A DNA stretch of 64,000 nt from Fratercula arctica (GCA_947846985.1 CANTUZ010000001.1:151620447-151684446); one strand, 5' to 3'; positions 26,701 through 37,928 are shown, numbered from the stretch's first letter. The notes: generated by a model from the letters alone, not told the origin. Made by a program: numbers and translations.

Positions 26701-29700
26701 TTTAACATGTGAATTCTCTCAGCGTCTCAGCTTACAGCTAACCTCAAAACATATAATGAAGCTTTATTCACATCTTTGGCATTTCACTTACTTTCACAGG
26801 AGAGCCTGTTGCCCTCTTGGGCATCATCTCGAAACCATAAATCAGGCTAACATCAGCAATTAATAACCAAGGACCTGGCCTAGCATACACCTACACATGG
26901 CATTTCATTGCCTTCAGAGAACCTACAGGATGCAGTGCTCGGGTTGGAATGAAACTCGATGTGTTTTCACAACAAAAGGATATACTCCTGGGATCATTCA
27001 CTAATTGGATAAAAGCATAAGAACTACCCCATTACCATCCCTAGAGGAAACTCATTAGCAACCTAATGAAATAAAGTGATGACAGGAAGGTATTTTCTCA
27101 TCATCTTTTAATGCTAACAGGCTTCAAAGCCATTTTGCTTCCTCACCCTCTCCTATGGTGCCCAGAAACCCCATGGCACCTCTCAGAGCATCACAGGCAG
27201 TCCCCACTCCTGCAAGTTACACAGCATCAGGGAGCAGTTTCAGAGCACAGAGGGATTCTAAGATGTTCAACTCATCATCTTTGATGAATCTGTGCAATTG
27301 AAGCTTAATCCCTGCCCCACTTGGAGAATGTTCCCCAGTGGGTCAAGCTTCCTGCTGAGTCATACAATTTAGAAGAAATATAATCTGGCTATTAGGGGCT
27401 TTGCTGTTTGTTTTTATGAAAAGCCAAACTCGGAAACATTTGGAAGAAATTAGAAATATTAAATCAAAATGTTACAATTCTGAAATATTTCAGGGTTCGT
27501 GAGATTGCAAATATTGAAGCGAGTATTACATAAGCATAGTGATTCTTATAATTATGTCTTTATTAAATATGACCATTTATTTTTCTCCTCCTGTAAAGTG
27601 TCACATCATACCCCCAAACACTCATGTATCACATAGCCTTCATCAAACATACTTTAGATGTACATATTAAACATACATTCCTTAGTAACAACAAGGGAGG
27701 AATGGATAATTTTGAATCCATCTGAAGAGTATAATAAAAAGCAAGACAAGGTATTCATCCACCACATTCGCACTACCCGCACCTACACCTCTCACCACTA
27801 AACACCTTCCTCCAAGTCCCTGGACAGTCAAAAAGAGCCCACATCTCTCCGCCAAGAGCTCTTACGTACAGTCAGACAGCCAAAGACATCAATATTATTT
27901 ATCTCTGCAATGCATCTATCGCCTAGCTGAGGCTATAGAGCAGCCAGCGGCACCGTTCCCCAATGGCAACAAGCAAAGGTACATGCCATCAGCAATGAGC
28001 TAACAGCAGCCTGAGAGAACAGCATCCTACATCTCTTATCTTGTGTTTAGCCACAACGGTACACAGGAGGAGCAATGATGTGTTAAGCTAGTATGCCTCA
28101 AACCTATGTACAATTAGAGACCTCTGTTCTCTCTGAATACATGCCATTTGTCTATGACAATGGGGATTAGTGTTAAGTAGCCTGCAGGACCAGTGAGCTG
28201 GAAAACTTTCTAGGGTAGAATTTGAAGCCATAACCCCTCAAAAAAGCATAGACAGACCAGACGATAAAATAGCAGTTTCCTGTTATGAACTGTAAATTTT
28301 GAAGTTAGCTAAGCTTTCAAACAGCTGTTAAATGGAAGGGGATTGTGGCGGTGCCATTCAGAGATGCATTTGAAGGGAAATCCAGGACCGAAAGGTTCAG
28401 GACCTCATTACCAAGCCTTTTTCTAGCTTAAGTGTTTCAAAGCACCAAGCTTCCTCAAAAACGCAGTATGGAAAGTATCAGGGAAATACCAGGCTCAGTC
28501 CCAGAGTACAGACAGGCTCAGGCCTACACCAGCATACTTCGCCAAGAGCGCAGTATTTAGTGACCATTGGTTCCTCAGAACCAGCTAATAAAATCTTTCC
28601 CTTCCCCTCACTATGTTTATTCTGAGCCATTTCAGCACGGGAGTTGGAGGTACTGAGACATTTAGAAGAACCTCTTTGTGCCCTGTGGCAGCCTCAGGTT
28701 TCCATAGCTCTTTAAGAGCAAACCCTCCCATTTGCTCAATGCACAAATAATTCAGGGGCAACGCTTGTGTATGCTGTGCTCTAAACAAATCAAATTATAA
28801 TATTCATGCAGAGCTGTCCTCCGCCTCTCCCCCCCACTTTCAGGTTTTCTCTGAAAGTTGCAGTTTCGATTCTCTTCTGTTCCCCTCTCCTTGCTCTTAA
28901 ACCTAGGGTTGAGTACGAGTCTATGATTCTATCCGTTCCCACTTTGTCACACAGATTCCATCTGCCATCTTAAGTCAGTCACTTTATCTTCCTGTGTTTC
29001 TCAAAGAGGGTTTACAAAGAATCAAGTAGCTATTATCACTTACAAGGTCTTACAGGTGAAAAAAGCTGAGACGAAGTATAATGGACAAGCATTAGATTTT
29101 TTTATTCAGTCTTAAAAAACAAACAGCTCCTTCCTTGACACTATACAGTCTCCTACTCCATTTGTGGGTCTCCTCTGCAGACAGTTCTAGTGAAACTTAA
29201 AGTGAAAAAACCCAGCTTTCCTTCCTATCCACGGTGACCCCAAGCCCAGCGTTATCTTCAGAGAAGGATTCAGGCACAGTCTGGACAGGGACAGCTATGC
29301 AGGATCAAGGCCAACCTTTGGCACATGGCAGCCAGCACACATTAGACAAGGCGGTGCTGGTGTGAGGTCCACATGCATCTTAATCACCAACAAAATCCTG
29401 CTTGAATTCATTTATAGGCAAAATGCAAGATAAGTTTCCAGAGAGGCAAAAAAAGTGCCTTTATGAGCTGGCTGAGATGCTATCAACCTCCCTGTCGGCA
29501 ACATAAAGTGGGCTGCATATCCATCAACAACAGCCTTACCAGAAGCTCAGCACCCCAAGAGACAGGGTTACGGGAAAATTCAGGGGCTGGCACAACACGG
29601 GCACCAGGGTAGCAGTTATACCCACAGGCCAGCACATCCACACCAAGAGAACCAGGGAAAAAGAAATAAAAAGTGCAGTATAGACAGAAATGAGAAGTGA

Positions 29701-32099
29701 AACCAGAGACCTGGTGGCTTTAGATGGGTCTCCAAACCTTGGACTCAGCTCTTGGCACAGCACTTTCCATCAGACCTAAGGCCTTCAACAATGAACAAAC
29801 ACATTAAAATTTTATACGCATAACTGTGTATAACCTCCAAAGAAAGGACAGTTAAATAAAGGGAGAAAACCCACACACCATACGCTGGAATTAGCAACAT
29901 AATGACATCCTTCATCTTACATTCCCAGGCATTCATACAGAGCGTGCACTGAGGCTCCCGAACACGTAGCCCAACCTGGTACACTTTCCTCAGCCCACAC
30001 AAGGTCTTATAGGAGGCTTCTATAGACTCTGTACACATGCATTCACACATATACAGTCTTCTCTTAATGTACTCTTACGTGCTTTTTCACATACGCCCAG
30101 TCCCACGCAGTGTTTCTCTGTTAGGAGTGACAAGTGGTCAAATGATTCAAAAACCACAAAGTGGAAGGGGGGAAGCTCAAACATCAGGGGTGCACAGGTG
30201 AACAGTATAATTGAGTTAATGCATCACTCCCACATACAAAGACTTTAAAAAAGAAAAAAAAAACAAATGCAGAACAACAACTTTGTAGAGTGAGACACAA
30301 AAAGGAGCTCCAACTTTCCACAACCATTTTATTCCAAGGTAGAGTTCCCCATTGTTAATTCTCTAACTAGAAGAGGTTGCCACAAAGCTGCAAGCCTCCC
30401 TTGCCTGATTATTTTCTTCTTCTCCTTTCCCTCTCCCTCTTTTTCTTAATATCTGGGAAATGCTTTGTCTGATAGTCAGCGTTCCATGCCCAGGCTGTGC
30501 TGGATTTACCGATAAAGAAGCAGGAAGAGCATAGAAGAATGCTGCGCGTATGCATCAGCTTCCCAGTATCTTCGACAAGTTGCCAAAAAACAAACCCAAA
30601 CCCGTCAAGAGCCCGGTGAAGCTTCAAGCAAATCATTTAGTCAGGCCCATGACTGACCCAGGTGAGAAGAGCTGACTACCTGTTCATTTATTCCAAAGGA
30701 ACAGCCAGAACACAAGTGGTTTTTCACACACACTCCCTCCAAAACTACGTGGCATCTAATTCGGCATTTATTACCTGATGAAATTCTCCTCCTGCAACAA
30801 TCCCAGGGCAACCGGAGCCTACAGGTTTGTGCCTGTGCTACACAACAACTTTATTAGAGGCTCCCGCTTTCAAATCACTGGTGCATTTATCTATCGCCTT
30901 CTGAGTATGTACGCAATTCCATTGCGGCTCACATGTAGCTTTACCCAGAGTTATCATTCACAGCACGTCTTTTGTAAAGTACTGCTAACCTCAGATACAA
31001 GGGGGAGGACGTAAGACACGTTCTAAATTCAAAAACAGTCCTTTTACTTTGTGTGACCTAGACACACTGACGGCCGGACTTGCAGCTGCATCTCAAAGTC
31101 AGGAGGGAACTTTAAACGTCAACCTGTTTTTCCCACGGTATTATTCTTGTTTCTGAACTGTCCGAGCTTTTGTGTACTCAGAACTTACACATCAAAGCTT
31201 TAGGAGTGAAAGAGCTTCATGAAGGCCCCTTCACGTACCGAAAACATCCAGTGATATGCTTCGGGACAAAATGATAAAATGGTGACGGATGTTTTGGGTG
31301 ACAAGGTAAATTGAGTCACTGTTATGCGAGTGGGTGGTAACAACTCTGTGCAGTGCATACCCAAAACTCTTAAGAAAGGTAGCTGTAAGCAGATCTTACG
31401 AGATTAGGCTGGGGAGTGAGAATTATTTTCTTGACATTTAGTAGAAGATAAAGATTCATCCATCATTTTCATACAGAACGACCCCGCTCGTTTATAGAAA
31501 TAGGATGTATTATGATTCAAGGAAACTTAAGAAATCAACACAATCAAGACATCAAAGGCTTGTGTTGCGTGTTTTCTTTTTTACAAATGTCATTCAGCTT
31601 TAATTATTTATAATGCTTCACAGTACACTAGTAAATGCTGTCATATTTCATAAAATAATTAAGTCTTAGTAATAGGAGACACCTCCACCATCCTGTCTCT
31701 ATTTAATATTTACTGAGAAGTGATGTGCGCTTTATGATCATTATCATGTCTGTAAATAAATGAAGCAAAATGAGGATGTTTCCTACCCTTAAATTTCTAT
31801 TTTGGTCTAAGGCCCCCGTCTGTAGTCCCAGGTATTTATACGCTCATAAACAGTGACAAGGCTTGTGTAATCAGGGATTTCCCACAATTTCTCTGCCGTA
31901 ACTTTTTCCCCTTCAAATGCAGTAACAAAACCCACTCTAATTATAACTCCAGCTACTTTTTGCCACAACAGACACGCAGATGGTGCAGGAGGGGAGGCCA
32001 GCTCGATTCTTGGCTTCTGCTTGCAGAGAAAGGGTCAGGAAAGCACATTAGGCACGTCCCAAACAGACTCGTTTAGGAAGTTGGAGAGAAACATCAGCC

Positions 32100-32620
32100 A
32101 AGGAAACTCAAACCACCCATTTTTGACAGCAACATTTCTGAGTGGAACTGGACGGCCAACGGACACGATGAGTTAAGAAAACCAGCGCCTCCAGCCACTT
32201 CCATTACTAAAAGTGAAACCTCATGGTTTCCTGCTCAGGCAAAGCCACCTTAGCCAAAGACGAGCCATGATAACCAAGCCGCCAACCCCCTCTCTATTGG
32301 CAGCATGGGACTCCGAGACAATTTGTTACGGCCCCGCTTTTCGAAATCCCCGAGCTGCGTACAAGCAAGAATCCTAAAGCCTGCCACCCGCTGCATCGGG
32401 CAGGATTTCTCCACTTGGTCAAAGTGAAATTACATTTCTCTAGATAAACTATTCCCCAGCGACAAGCGTTTGCCAAACGCCACTTGAGCTCTCAGAAGAG
32501 GGCCATTAAAACTTACAACTTTATTTTTATTTCCAGTGCCACTAATCAAGATTCCCAGGATTTCTAAATAATAATTAATATGAAATTAAAAACCATTTGC
32601 ATTATTGATGGTTTTGGTTG
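32100..32620. promoter_or_regulatory. Candidate conserved non-coding element in DGKI intron 1
   Basis: A repeat-free, high-complexity block with retained CpGs (for example around 32140-32170 and 32325-32400). It is followed by homeodomain-type AT sites (TAATAATTAATATG) and a perfect POU octamer ATTTGCAT at 32595-32602. It lies about 4.5 kb downstream of the DGKI first exon. An enhancer is plausible but unproven. Confidence 0.3.
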
Positions 32621-32735
32621 GTTTGCTTTTTGGCTTGTGTTCGTCGTTTTGGGTTTTTTTTTTTTTTTTTTGGTTTTGTGGGTTTCTTTTGTTTTGGGGG
32701 GGGATGTGTGTGTTTGTTTTACTTTTTACTATTTC
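32607..32735 (+). repeat. Strand-asymmetric G/T-rich tract
   Basis: About 130 bases that are almost only G and T on the plus strand. It contains an 18-T run and an 8-base G run followed by a short GT repeat. It is low complexity, and the DGKI pre-mRNA would be C/A-rich here. Confidence 0.85.
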
Positions 32736-33474
32736 TCTAAGCTGAAATAATTAAACGACAAGTCTGCATTTCAGGTAAGTTTTTAGAGCTGGAAATATCT
32801 GCTGGATAGAGCTCTATTTCCAATGTTTTCTCTAGCCATAGCTTTTTACTGTGTAAATATTCTTACTGAGCGTCTCTTCGGATGAATCTGAATTTCTCTT
32901 TATTTCAATAATTACTTTGGGAAAGCTACTTTAACCTCTACTTTAGCTAAAATAGACTATGAGCTTCCTCACAGAACTCTGCAGTGACAAAATGAAAATT
33001 TAAAGGAAAGAAAAATTTACCCACCAGCTTTGTATCACAACGTCTTGTAAATATTCTGCTGGGTCTAGAAATGTAGGGGGTAAATACTACTCCAAGAATC
33101 AATCTGTAGAGAGCATTTCTCTCTGGCAGGGGTACATATTTAATTCACTTTTTTTATTTTTCATTTGCCAATTTCTTCACAGTGGGGTGGGAAACTGAAC
33201 TGGTGTTTCTATCAGTTTATGAAAAAAACATTTTTCATTTTGCAAGCCCATAGTTCAGATTTTAAGCAGAAAAGCCAAAACAGCATTAGGGTACTTAATT
33301 CCATATTTGTAGGGTAAAAAAAAAAAAATAGCCCTAAAAATTACTGCTCAACTGTTGGCATTCTGATGTCGGCATCCAACTATTAATTCGGTTGGCCTCA
33401 TTTAAGCACGTGAGGTTGAAAAGGGAGACCATTTCCCTTCTTTCTGCACAGGGACCAGCTCTGCAAGATACCCC

Positions 33475-33610
33475 TCATCAAGGGATCGACCCTTCTGATC
33501 GCAGACCGCCCCTTCCCTCCCTCGCCAGCCCCGCATCACCAGCCAGACCAGCGGCGCCCACCTCCTGAGCTCCCGCGGCAGCGGCCCCCGTTACATCAGG
33601 CAGGGCAGGC
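33475..33610. other. Small GC-rich, CpG-dense patch in DGKI intron 1
   Basis: About 135 bases with roughly a dozen CpGs, in sharp contrast to the AT-rich flanks, 3.2 kb inside DGKI intron 1. It could be an alternative first exon, an enhancer or a conserved element. On the minus strand a possible splice donor GGAG/GTGGGC lies near 33562. No coding match was recognised. Confidence 0.35.
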
Positions 33611-36600
33611 ACCCCATCTGCAAATTAAGATCCACTTAAGGGATGTGTGCTGGCAGCGCACACACACACAAGAACAGGCACACTTTCAAACCCATTAGCT
33701 CACACAGAAGCACAGATAAGTGGCATATCCCCACTGCGTATGTATACATAATCACAGCGTATTACTAGAAAGAAAACAGCCAGCAAACATCTACTCTTAA
33801 CGGGATGATGAGCTTCTGGTGCAGACAACGAGCTTCATGAATGTCAGGTGCAAGGTGGGTATGGCTGGGAACACGGCAAGGTCAGGGGAGTTTTCGAGCT
33901 CCCTATGAGGCACACCTGTATTATTTAAAGCAAGCTTTTCCTCCTCATGGTCCATTATCGGGGACAAACGTGCCTACATTGGTATTTACTACACAAAATC
34001 ATTCCATATTTAATATAGCAGCTTCTGCGCTGTAAGCCCCTGGCCACATCAGTACAAAATATTGCTTTCTGAAATATGTTAAGTCCTGGTTTTGGTACAA
34101 TTCTAGAGAAACTAAGAAGTTATTTGTATACAACAACTATGTCATTAGGTAAATAGTTCTACATTACAATGAAAGCAGTTGCTGTTTTGAAACAAAAAAA
34201 AAAAAGGTGGGGGGGGACGACGACGACATTTAAGCCAGTATCAGGTAAGCCATAGTTTCATAATAGGGAGTAAATTCATACAGGAAATATTTTTCTTCTT
34301 CTTCCTTTTTTCCCTTGTGACAATACCTTGACCTCTCTTTCAGCCACCCGTTTCGTTCCTTCAATTGCCACCAACAGAATTTATGTGCATTTTCATGAAT
34401 CTTTATTATTTTAAGCAATTTCCAGCTGTTGGGGTTTTTTCTGCATGTATAAATACAGATATTATGGGTGTATGTCAGTGTAATGCACCTGCATAGAGAA
34501 TCCTAAATGAGCTGTTCGAAAGTCCGTATGATGCCTTCAGTAACTTCTATTGTACTAGTGGATAAGGGAGCCCAAGTGCCAACATAAGTAGATTTTCCTG
34601 TATATAATATAGTCATTTACAAATGTATTTCAGCACCATAATTTACTGAGAGAAACGGTAGCAATTTAAGGAGCCTGTAGGTGCAGAGAGCTCAGTGGAA
34701 GCCCTTTGTAGAAGTTTTCTACTCTTCTATCTACTCTGATTGTTCTCATTACAGATATATAAGGGAGTGCGCATTATCTGTAGGAAACCAGCTCCAAAAG
34801 AAGAAAAGGTGTGGAAATCTAAGGATGCAAAGAAAGTGTACTTTCCCGCACATACCCTAAGCCAAGTAGAATGAATAATATGCATCGAGAGATGCTTAGG
34901 AAAGGGCTTTTATGTCTAAAAGTTCAGGACTCGCTGTACACTTGCCTGGACAGAGAAGAGGCAGAAGGAAGAAGAGAAATAAACCACACTTTTCCTCCTA
35001 CATGCATTTATTATGAAACCCTTACAAACAAACACCACACAGAAAGCTTCAACGATACCCATGTCTTTAACACACTTCTAGTTGATCTAGAGAACAGGAC
35101 ATTATAAACAGATTGTAATATCCCTCCCCAAGAGGGGAGGATGTCAAAACTATTGCAATAAAAATGAAAATGTGTAGTCTGAGTAGAAGCACCTCCAAGA
35201 TTTATTGCAAGCCCCATGCCTTCAGTACCAAGACACGTTAGCAAACCGGTCTCATTAGCAGTTACTTCAACAGCCCACGTACAGAATCTGCCTTTACCCG
35301 CAATAGACAACTTGCCCCTAAACACCATGTACTAGGGAAACTGTGAGAGTAGAGATGCAAAAGCACCAAGAGACAACTGATGTAATGCTCTTTAGGTGTC
35401 CAGTAAGTTTTCCTTTTCACATCACTTATTGAGTCTAATATGAATGAGCCCAAACTTCACACTGACCAGTGAGACCATCAGCCCTTCTGGGGAAGTCCTT
35501 CTGCATACGTGAAATCTCACATAAAACTTCAGCTATGAAGAGTGTTTAATTACATCGGTTTTAAGTCCTACCACATACGGCGACTCAAACCATTACTAAG
35601 TTATCTCAGATGTAAATTGACAGCACATTAATAAAAGTATCTCCATGTCAGAGAATATTCTTCAGCTAATTTACCTACAGCCAGAGACACTCTTTCCTTG
35701 CAGAGACAAAATAAGTAGCAGCTCTGTGTTTTCTGTCCTCCCAGTTAAGAGAGCTCATCCCTCAGCACACTAGAGTACTAGTTACTGATGGTGTGCTGCC
35801 TCCCCTGGGGCTTTGCAGCCAGAAAGCAGCCAGGATTAGGTAAGACTTGAGAACTTTTTGGCATGAAGCTTCTCAGACAGCAATCACTTTCAGCAGCTGC
35901 TAACCATTAACAGATCTTAGGTAGTAACAGAAAAGCAGACAAGCCCCACCACCAGCCCCTTCATACAGGTGTATTTACAGCAGGAAGAAACCTATTTATT
36001 TGACATCAGAGATGTGGGATAAACAGCCAGCCATAAAAACATGTAACCCTGGTTATGAAAGTAGCACCCTGCTTTGGCTATAGCAGGTCATGTGGCATCC
36101 CGGTGGCTGCCTGCTCTCGGCCCGCAGCCACGCGTGGGGGTGCTGGGCACAGCAGCCCATCACTTTTTATCAACCGCTGGGGCTTACGCAAGGGCTGCTG
36201 GCACAGGTGGGGAGCGGGCAGGGAGGGGAGACCCGCACTCCGAGACATTTCCCACAGAGACACCCTTCTCGGCAGCAGCGATGCCACCAGAAAGGTCTTT
36301 CCGATCCCTTTTGCGAACGTTTAGAGGCGGCGCCGGGAACACGGGCAGCCGTGTTTTTAATTGAAAAGGGCAAAGCGTAAGGACAGACCTGTTCCCCCGG
36401 CAGCTGGGCAAGATCCCTGACTCTGAGAAACTCTGAAGTTCACCCACGGCCACCGTCCCCCTCCCCATCTCCCCTGGCGCTGCCGCGCCGGAGGAGCACC
36501 GCAAACCTGACGGCAGCGGCAGGGCCGAGAGCAGGTCGCCGGCTTGACGGAACGCCGATCTGAGGGGGGGCTCTTTTAGGCTTCGGGATGAAGAAAAAGC

Positions 36601-36754
36601 CCCCCCCCCGCGGGCTCCAGGGTGCTGCCCTCATGCCGCTGCCTGGCCGCACCGCCGCCAGCCCCCGCCTGCCACTTCCCCGTGTCCGGGAGGTGCCACC
36701 GCCGAGAGGGACACCCAGGACGCCCGGACCCATCCCCGCCCGCCCGGCACCCAC

Positions 36755-36945
36755 CTGTAGGACACCTGTTTCCTGAAGGTGAGGCTCCGCAGCTTCTCCT
36801 CCAGCGACTCCTCCGCCGCTGACAGCCCCGGCTCCTCCGGGACCCCGGCGGCACCCGCCGCCTCCCCGCCACCCTCGGCCCCCCGGCAGCCGCCGCCACC
36901 CGCCGCCCCCGTCTCCTCCCCGCCGGCTGAGGCGGGGGGGTTCAT
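36755..36945 (-). CDS. DGKI: DGKI coding exon 1 (N-terminus of diacylglycerol kinase iota)
   Basis: Diacylglycerol kinase iota phosphorylates diacylglycerol to phosphatidic acid and so ends DAG signalling. It is a type IV DGK, strongly expressed in brain, with C1 domains, a catalytic domain, a MARCKS-like nuclear localisation stretch, ankyrin repeats and a PDZ-binding tail; all of those lie in exons outside this window. This exon encodes 63 residues plus two bases. It starts MNPPASAGGEE, continues through a Gly/Ala/Glu-rich low-complexity segment, and ends in EEKLRSLTFRKQVSY followed by AG and the donor GTGGGT. The ending matches the recalled mammalian EEKLRNLTFRKQVSYR motif, and the MNP-SAGEE start matches an internal part of the human N-terminus. 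The ATG at 36945 has G at -3. Human DGKI begins further upstream, and that part is out of frame here (see 36946-37115). Exon identity is strong; the true start codon is uncertain. Confidence 0.9.
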
Positions 36946-37115
36946 TGCGGCGGGGCAGTGGGGCCGAGAAGGAGGAGGGAGGGGGGGCAGGCGGGGGCCG
37001 GCCGGCGGCTGCAAGCACTGGGGGGCGGCGGCCGGTGGGACGCTGCTCGGGGGCCCGCGGGGCGCGCTGCGAGCCGCGGCGGCTGCAAATGGCAGCGCGG
37101 CCGCGCAGCATCCAT
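36946..37115 (-). other. Candidate DGKI N-terminal extension, out of frame with exon 1
   Basis: An ATG at 37115 opens a minus-strand frame beginning MDAARPRCHLQPP, which resembles the recalled start of human DGKI (MDAAGRGCHLLPLP). In human the reading frame runs from there into the MNP segment. Here the distance from this ATG to the ATG at 36945 is 170 bases, which is not a multiple of three, so the frame ends just before MNPP. The stretch has several G homopolymers (for example around 36980-36987 and 37020-37025), which favours an assembly or sequencing indel. Alternatives are a real lineage-specific frame change with translation starting at 36945, or use of this region as 5' UTR. Confidence 0.5.
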
Positions 37116-37131
37116 CGGCGGCCGCACTGCA

Positions 37132-37148
37132 GCGGGGCATTGTGGGAA
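37132..37148 (-). promoter_or_regulatory. ZNF143/THAP11-like promoter site
   Basis: On the minus strand the sequence reads TTCCCACAATGCCCCGC, close to the right part of the recalled ZNF143/THAP11 motif (TTCCCAGMATGC followed by a CG). It lies 17 bases upstream of the ATG at 37115 and between that ATG and the CCAAT box, where such sites usually occur near transcription starts. The assignment rests on motif similarity only. Confidence 0.45.
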
Positions 37149-37194
37149 ACTCCCGGCCGCCCCCGCCCCCCCGCCACGCCCCGACGACCGACAG

Positions 37195-37199
37195 CCAAT
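37195..37199 (+). promoter_or_regulatory. CCAAT box (NF-Y site), inverted relative to DGKI
   Basis: CAGCCAATCG is a close match to the NF-Y consensus. Relative to DGKI it reads ATTGG and sits 80 bases upstream of the ATG at 37115, so a transcription start near 37.10-37.15 kb would fit. NF-Y sites work in either orientation. Confidence 0.6.
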
Positions 37200-37223
37200 C
37201 GCCGCGCCGGGTCCGCCGCCACG

Positions 37224-37240
37224 CCCCCCCCCCCCCCCCC
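37224..37240 (+). repeat. Poly-C homopolymer (17 C)
   Basis: An uninterrupted run of 17 C lies inside the promoter CpG island, about 110 bases upstream of the first DGKI ATG candidate. Its length is likely to vary or to be miscounted in assemblies. Confidence 0.95.
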
Positions 37241-37262
37241 GCCGCCGCCACGCCTTGCCCGC

Positions 37263-37272
37263 GCCCCGCCCC
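37263..37272 (-). promoter_or_regulatory. GC box (Sp/KLF site)
   Basis: The minus strand reads GGGGCGGGGC, the classic Sp1-type GC box. A second similar site (GGGGGCGGGG on the minus strand) lies at 37161-37170. Both flank the CCAAT box in the DGKI promoter island. Confidence 0.55.
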
Positions 37273-37495
37273 CGCGATAGGGCACCGCAGGGAGCCGGGG
37301 ATGCCGGGCCGGGGTCTGGCATCAGCCGTGCCCGGTTCCCTCCCATCGTCGCGTTCAACATACCGCTGAGAGGGAGCGCGAGTGCCCCAGAGCATCCAGC
37401 GGTGCCCCAATTTCTTATATCCCATCCTTGTTTATGTATAAACCACTTTTAATTATTATTTTTTTCCCCTAGGTAATCTCGATTTATCACACTCG

Positions 37496-37928
37496 GAATC
37501 ACAGAATCACAGAATGGTAGGGGTTGGAAGGGACCTCTGGAGATCATCTAGTCCAACCCCCTGCCAGCTAGAGCAGGTTGCACAGGAACACGTCCAGCCG
37601 GGTTTTGAATGTCTCCAGAGATGGAGACTCCACCACCTCTCTGGGCAGCCTGTTCCAGTGCTCTGCCACCCTCAGGGTAAAGAAGTTCCTCCTCATGTTT
37701 AGGTGGAACTTCCTATGCTCAAGTTTGTGCCCATTGCCTCTTGTCCTGTTGCTGGGCACCACTGAAAAGAGCGTGGTCCCATCCTCCTGACACCCACCCT
37801 TTAAGTAATTATAAGCATTGATAAGGTCCCCCCTCAGCCGTCTTTTTTCCAGACTAAAAAGACCCAAATCCTTCAGCTTTTCTTCATAAGAGAGGTGCTC
37901 CAGTCCCCTAATCATCTTGGTAGCCCTA
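37496..37928 (-). mobile_element. CR1 LINE, 5'-truncated 3' end
   Basis: This is the 3' end of a chicken-repeat-1 retrotransposon in minus orientation. Its tail on the minus strand is CCATTCTGTGATTCTGTGATTC, the CR1-type 8-bp repeat, and it is preceded by the familiar CR1 3' UTR. A 115-codon open frame (37568-37915) encodes the C-terminal end of the CR1 ORF2 protein, with the recognisable blocks [13 protein letters not shown] and [18 protein letters not shown]. The intact short frame suggests a fairly young copy. The element is truncated, lacks reverse transcriptase and endonuclease, and cannot move by itself. It touches the DGKI CpG island and lies on the same strand. Confidence 0.95.

Larger units (their letters stand above)
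1..36754 (-). other. DGKI: DGKI intron 1 (partial, 3' end outside window)
   Basis: The splice donor of DGKI exon 1 lies just right of this stretch, and no sequence resembling the next DGKI coding exon was recognised on the minus strand. The segment is therefore inferred to be intron 1 running off the left edge. It is AT-rich with many A, T and G homopolymers and scattered short chance frames on both strands, none with a recognised protein family. It contains a C/T-rich stretch at about 3580-4230, poly-G runs near 13.05 and 22.0 kb, a CR1 scrap at 23.68 kb, and the candidate regulatory patches listed separately. The large first intron fits the large size recalled for this gene in mammals. An unannotated non-coding transcript cannot be excluded. 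Confidence 0.75.
36420..37400. promoter_or_regulatory. DGKI: CpG island at the DGKI promoter and first exon
   Basis: This is the only long stretch in the window that is very GC-rich and dense in CpG. It covers DGKI exon 1 and the region immediately upstream on the minus strand. It contains GC boxes, an inverted CCAAT box and a ZNF143/THAP11-like site, and I saw no TATA box at a convincing position. Such an island marks a dispersed-start vertebrate promoter. Long open frames in several phases here (up to 281 codons) result from the shortage of stop codons in GC-rich DNA and are not separate genes. Confidence 0.9.

Noticed and set aside
28920..28933. CTATGATTCTAT resembling a CR1 tail
   Set aside because: Only a dozen bases match and the flanks lack the CR1 3' UTR, so it is probably chance.
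36440..37425. Long open frames (up to 281 codons) on both strands of the CpG island
   Set aside because: They follow from GC richness and scarcity of stop codons. Only the frame giving the EEKLRSLTFRKQVSY ending with a splice donor has homology support.
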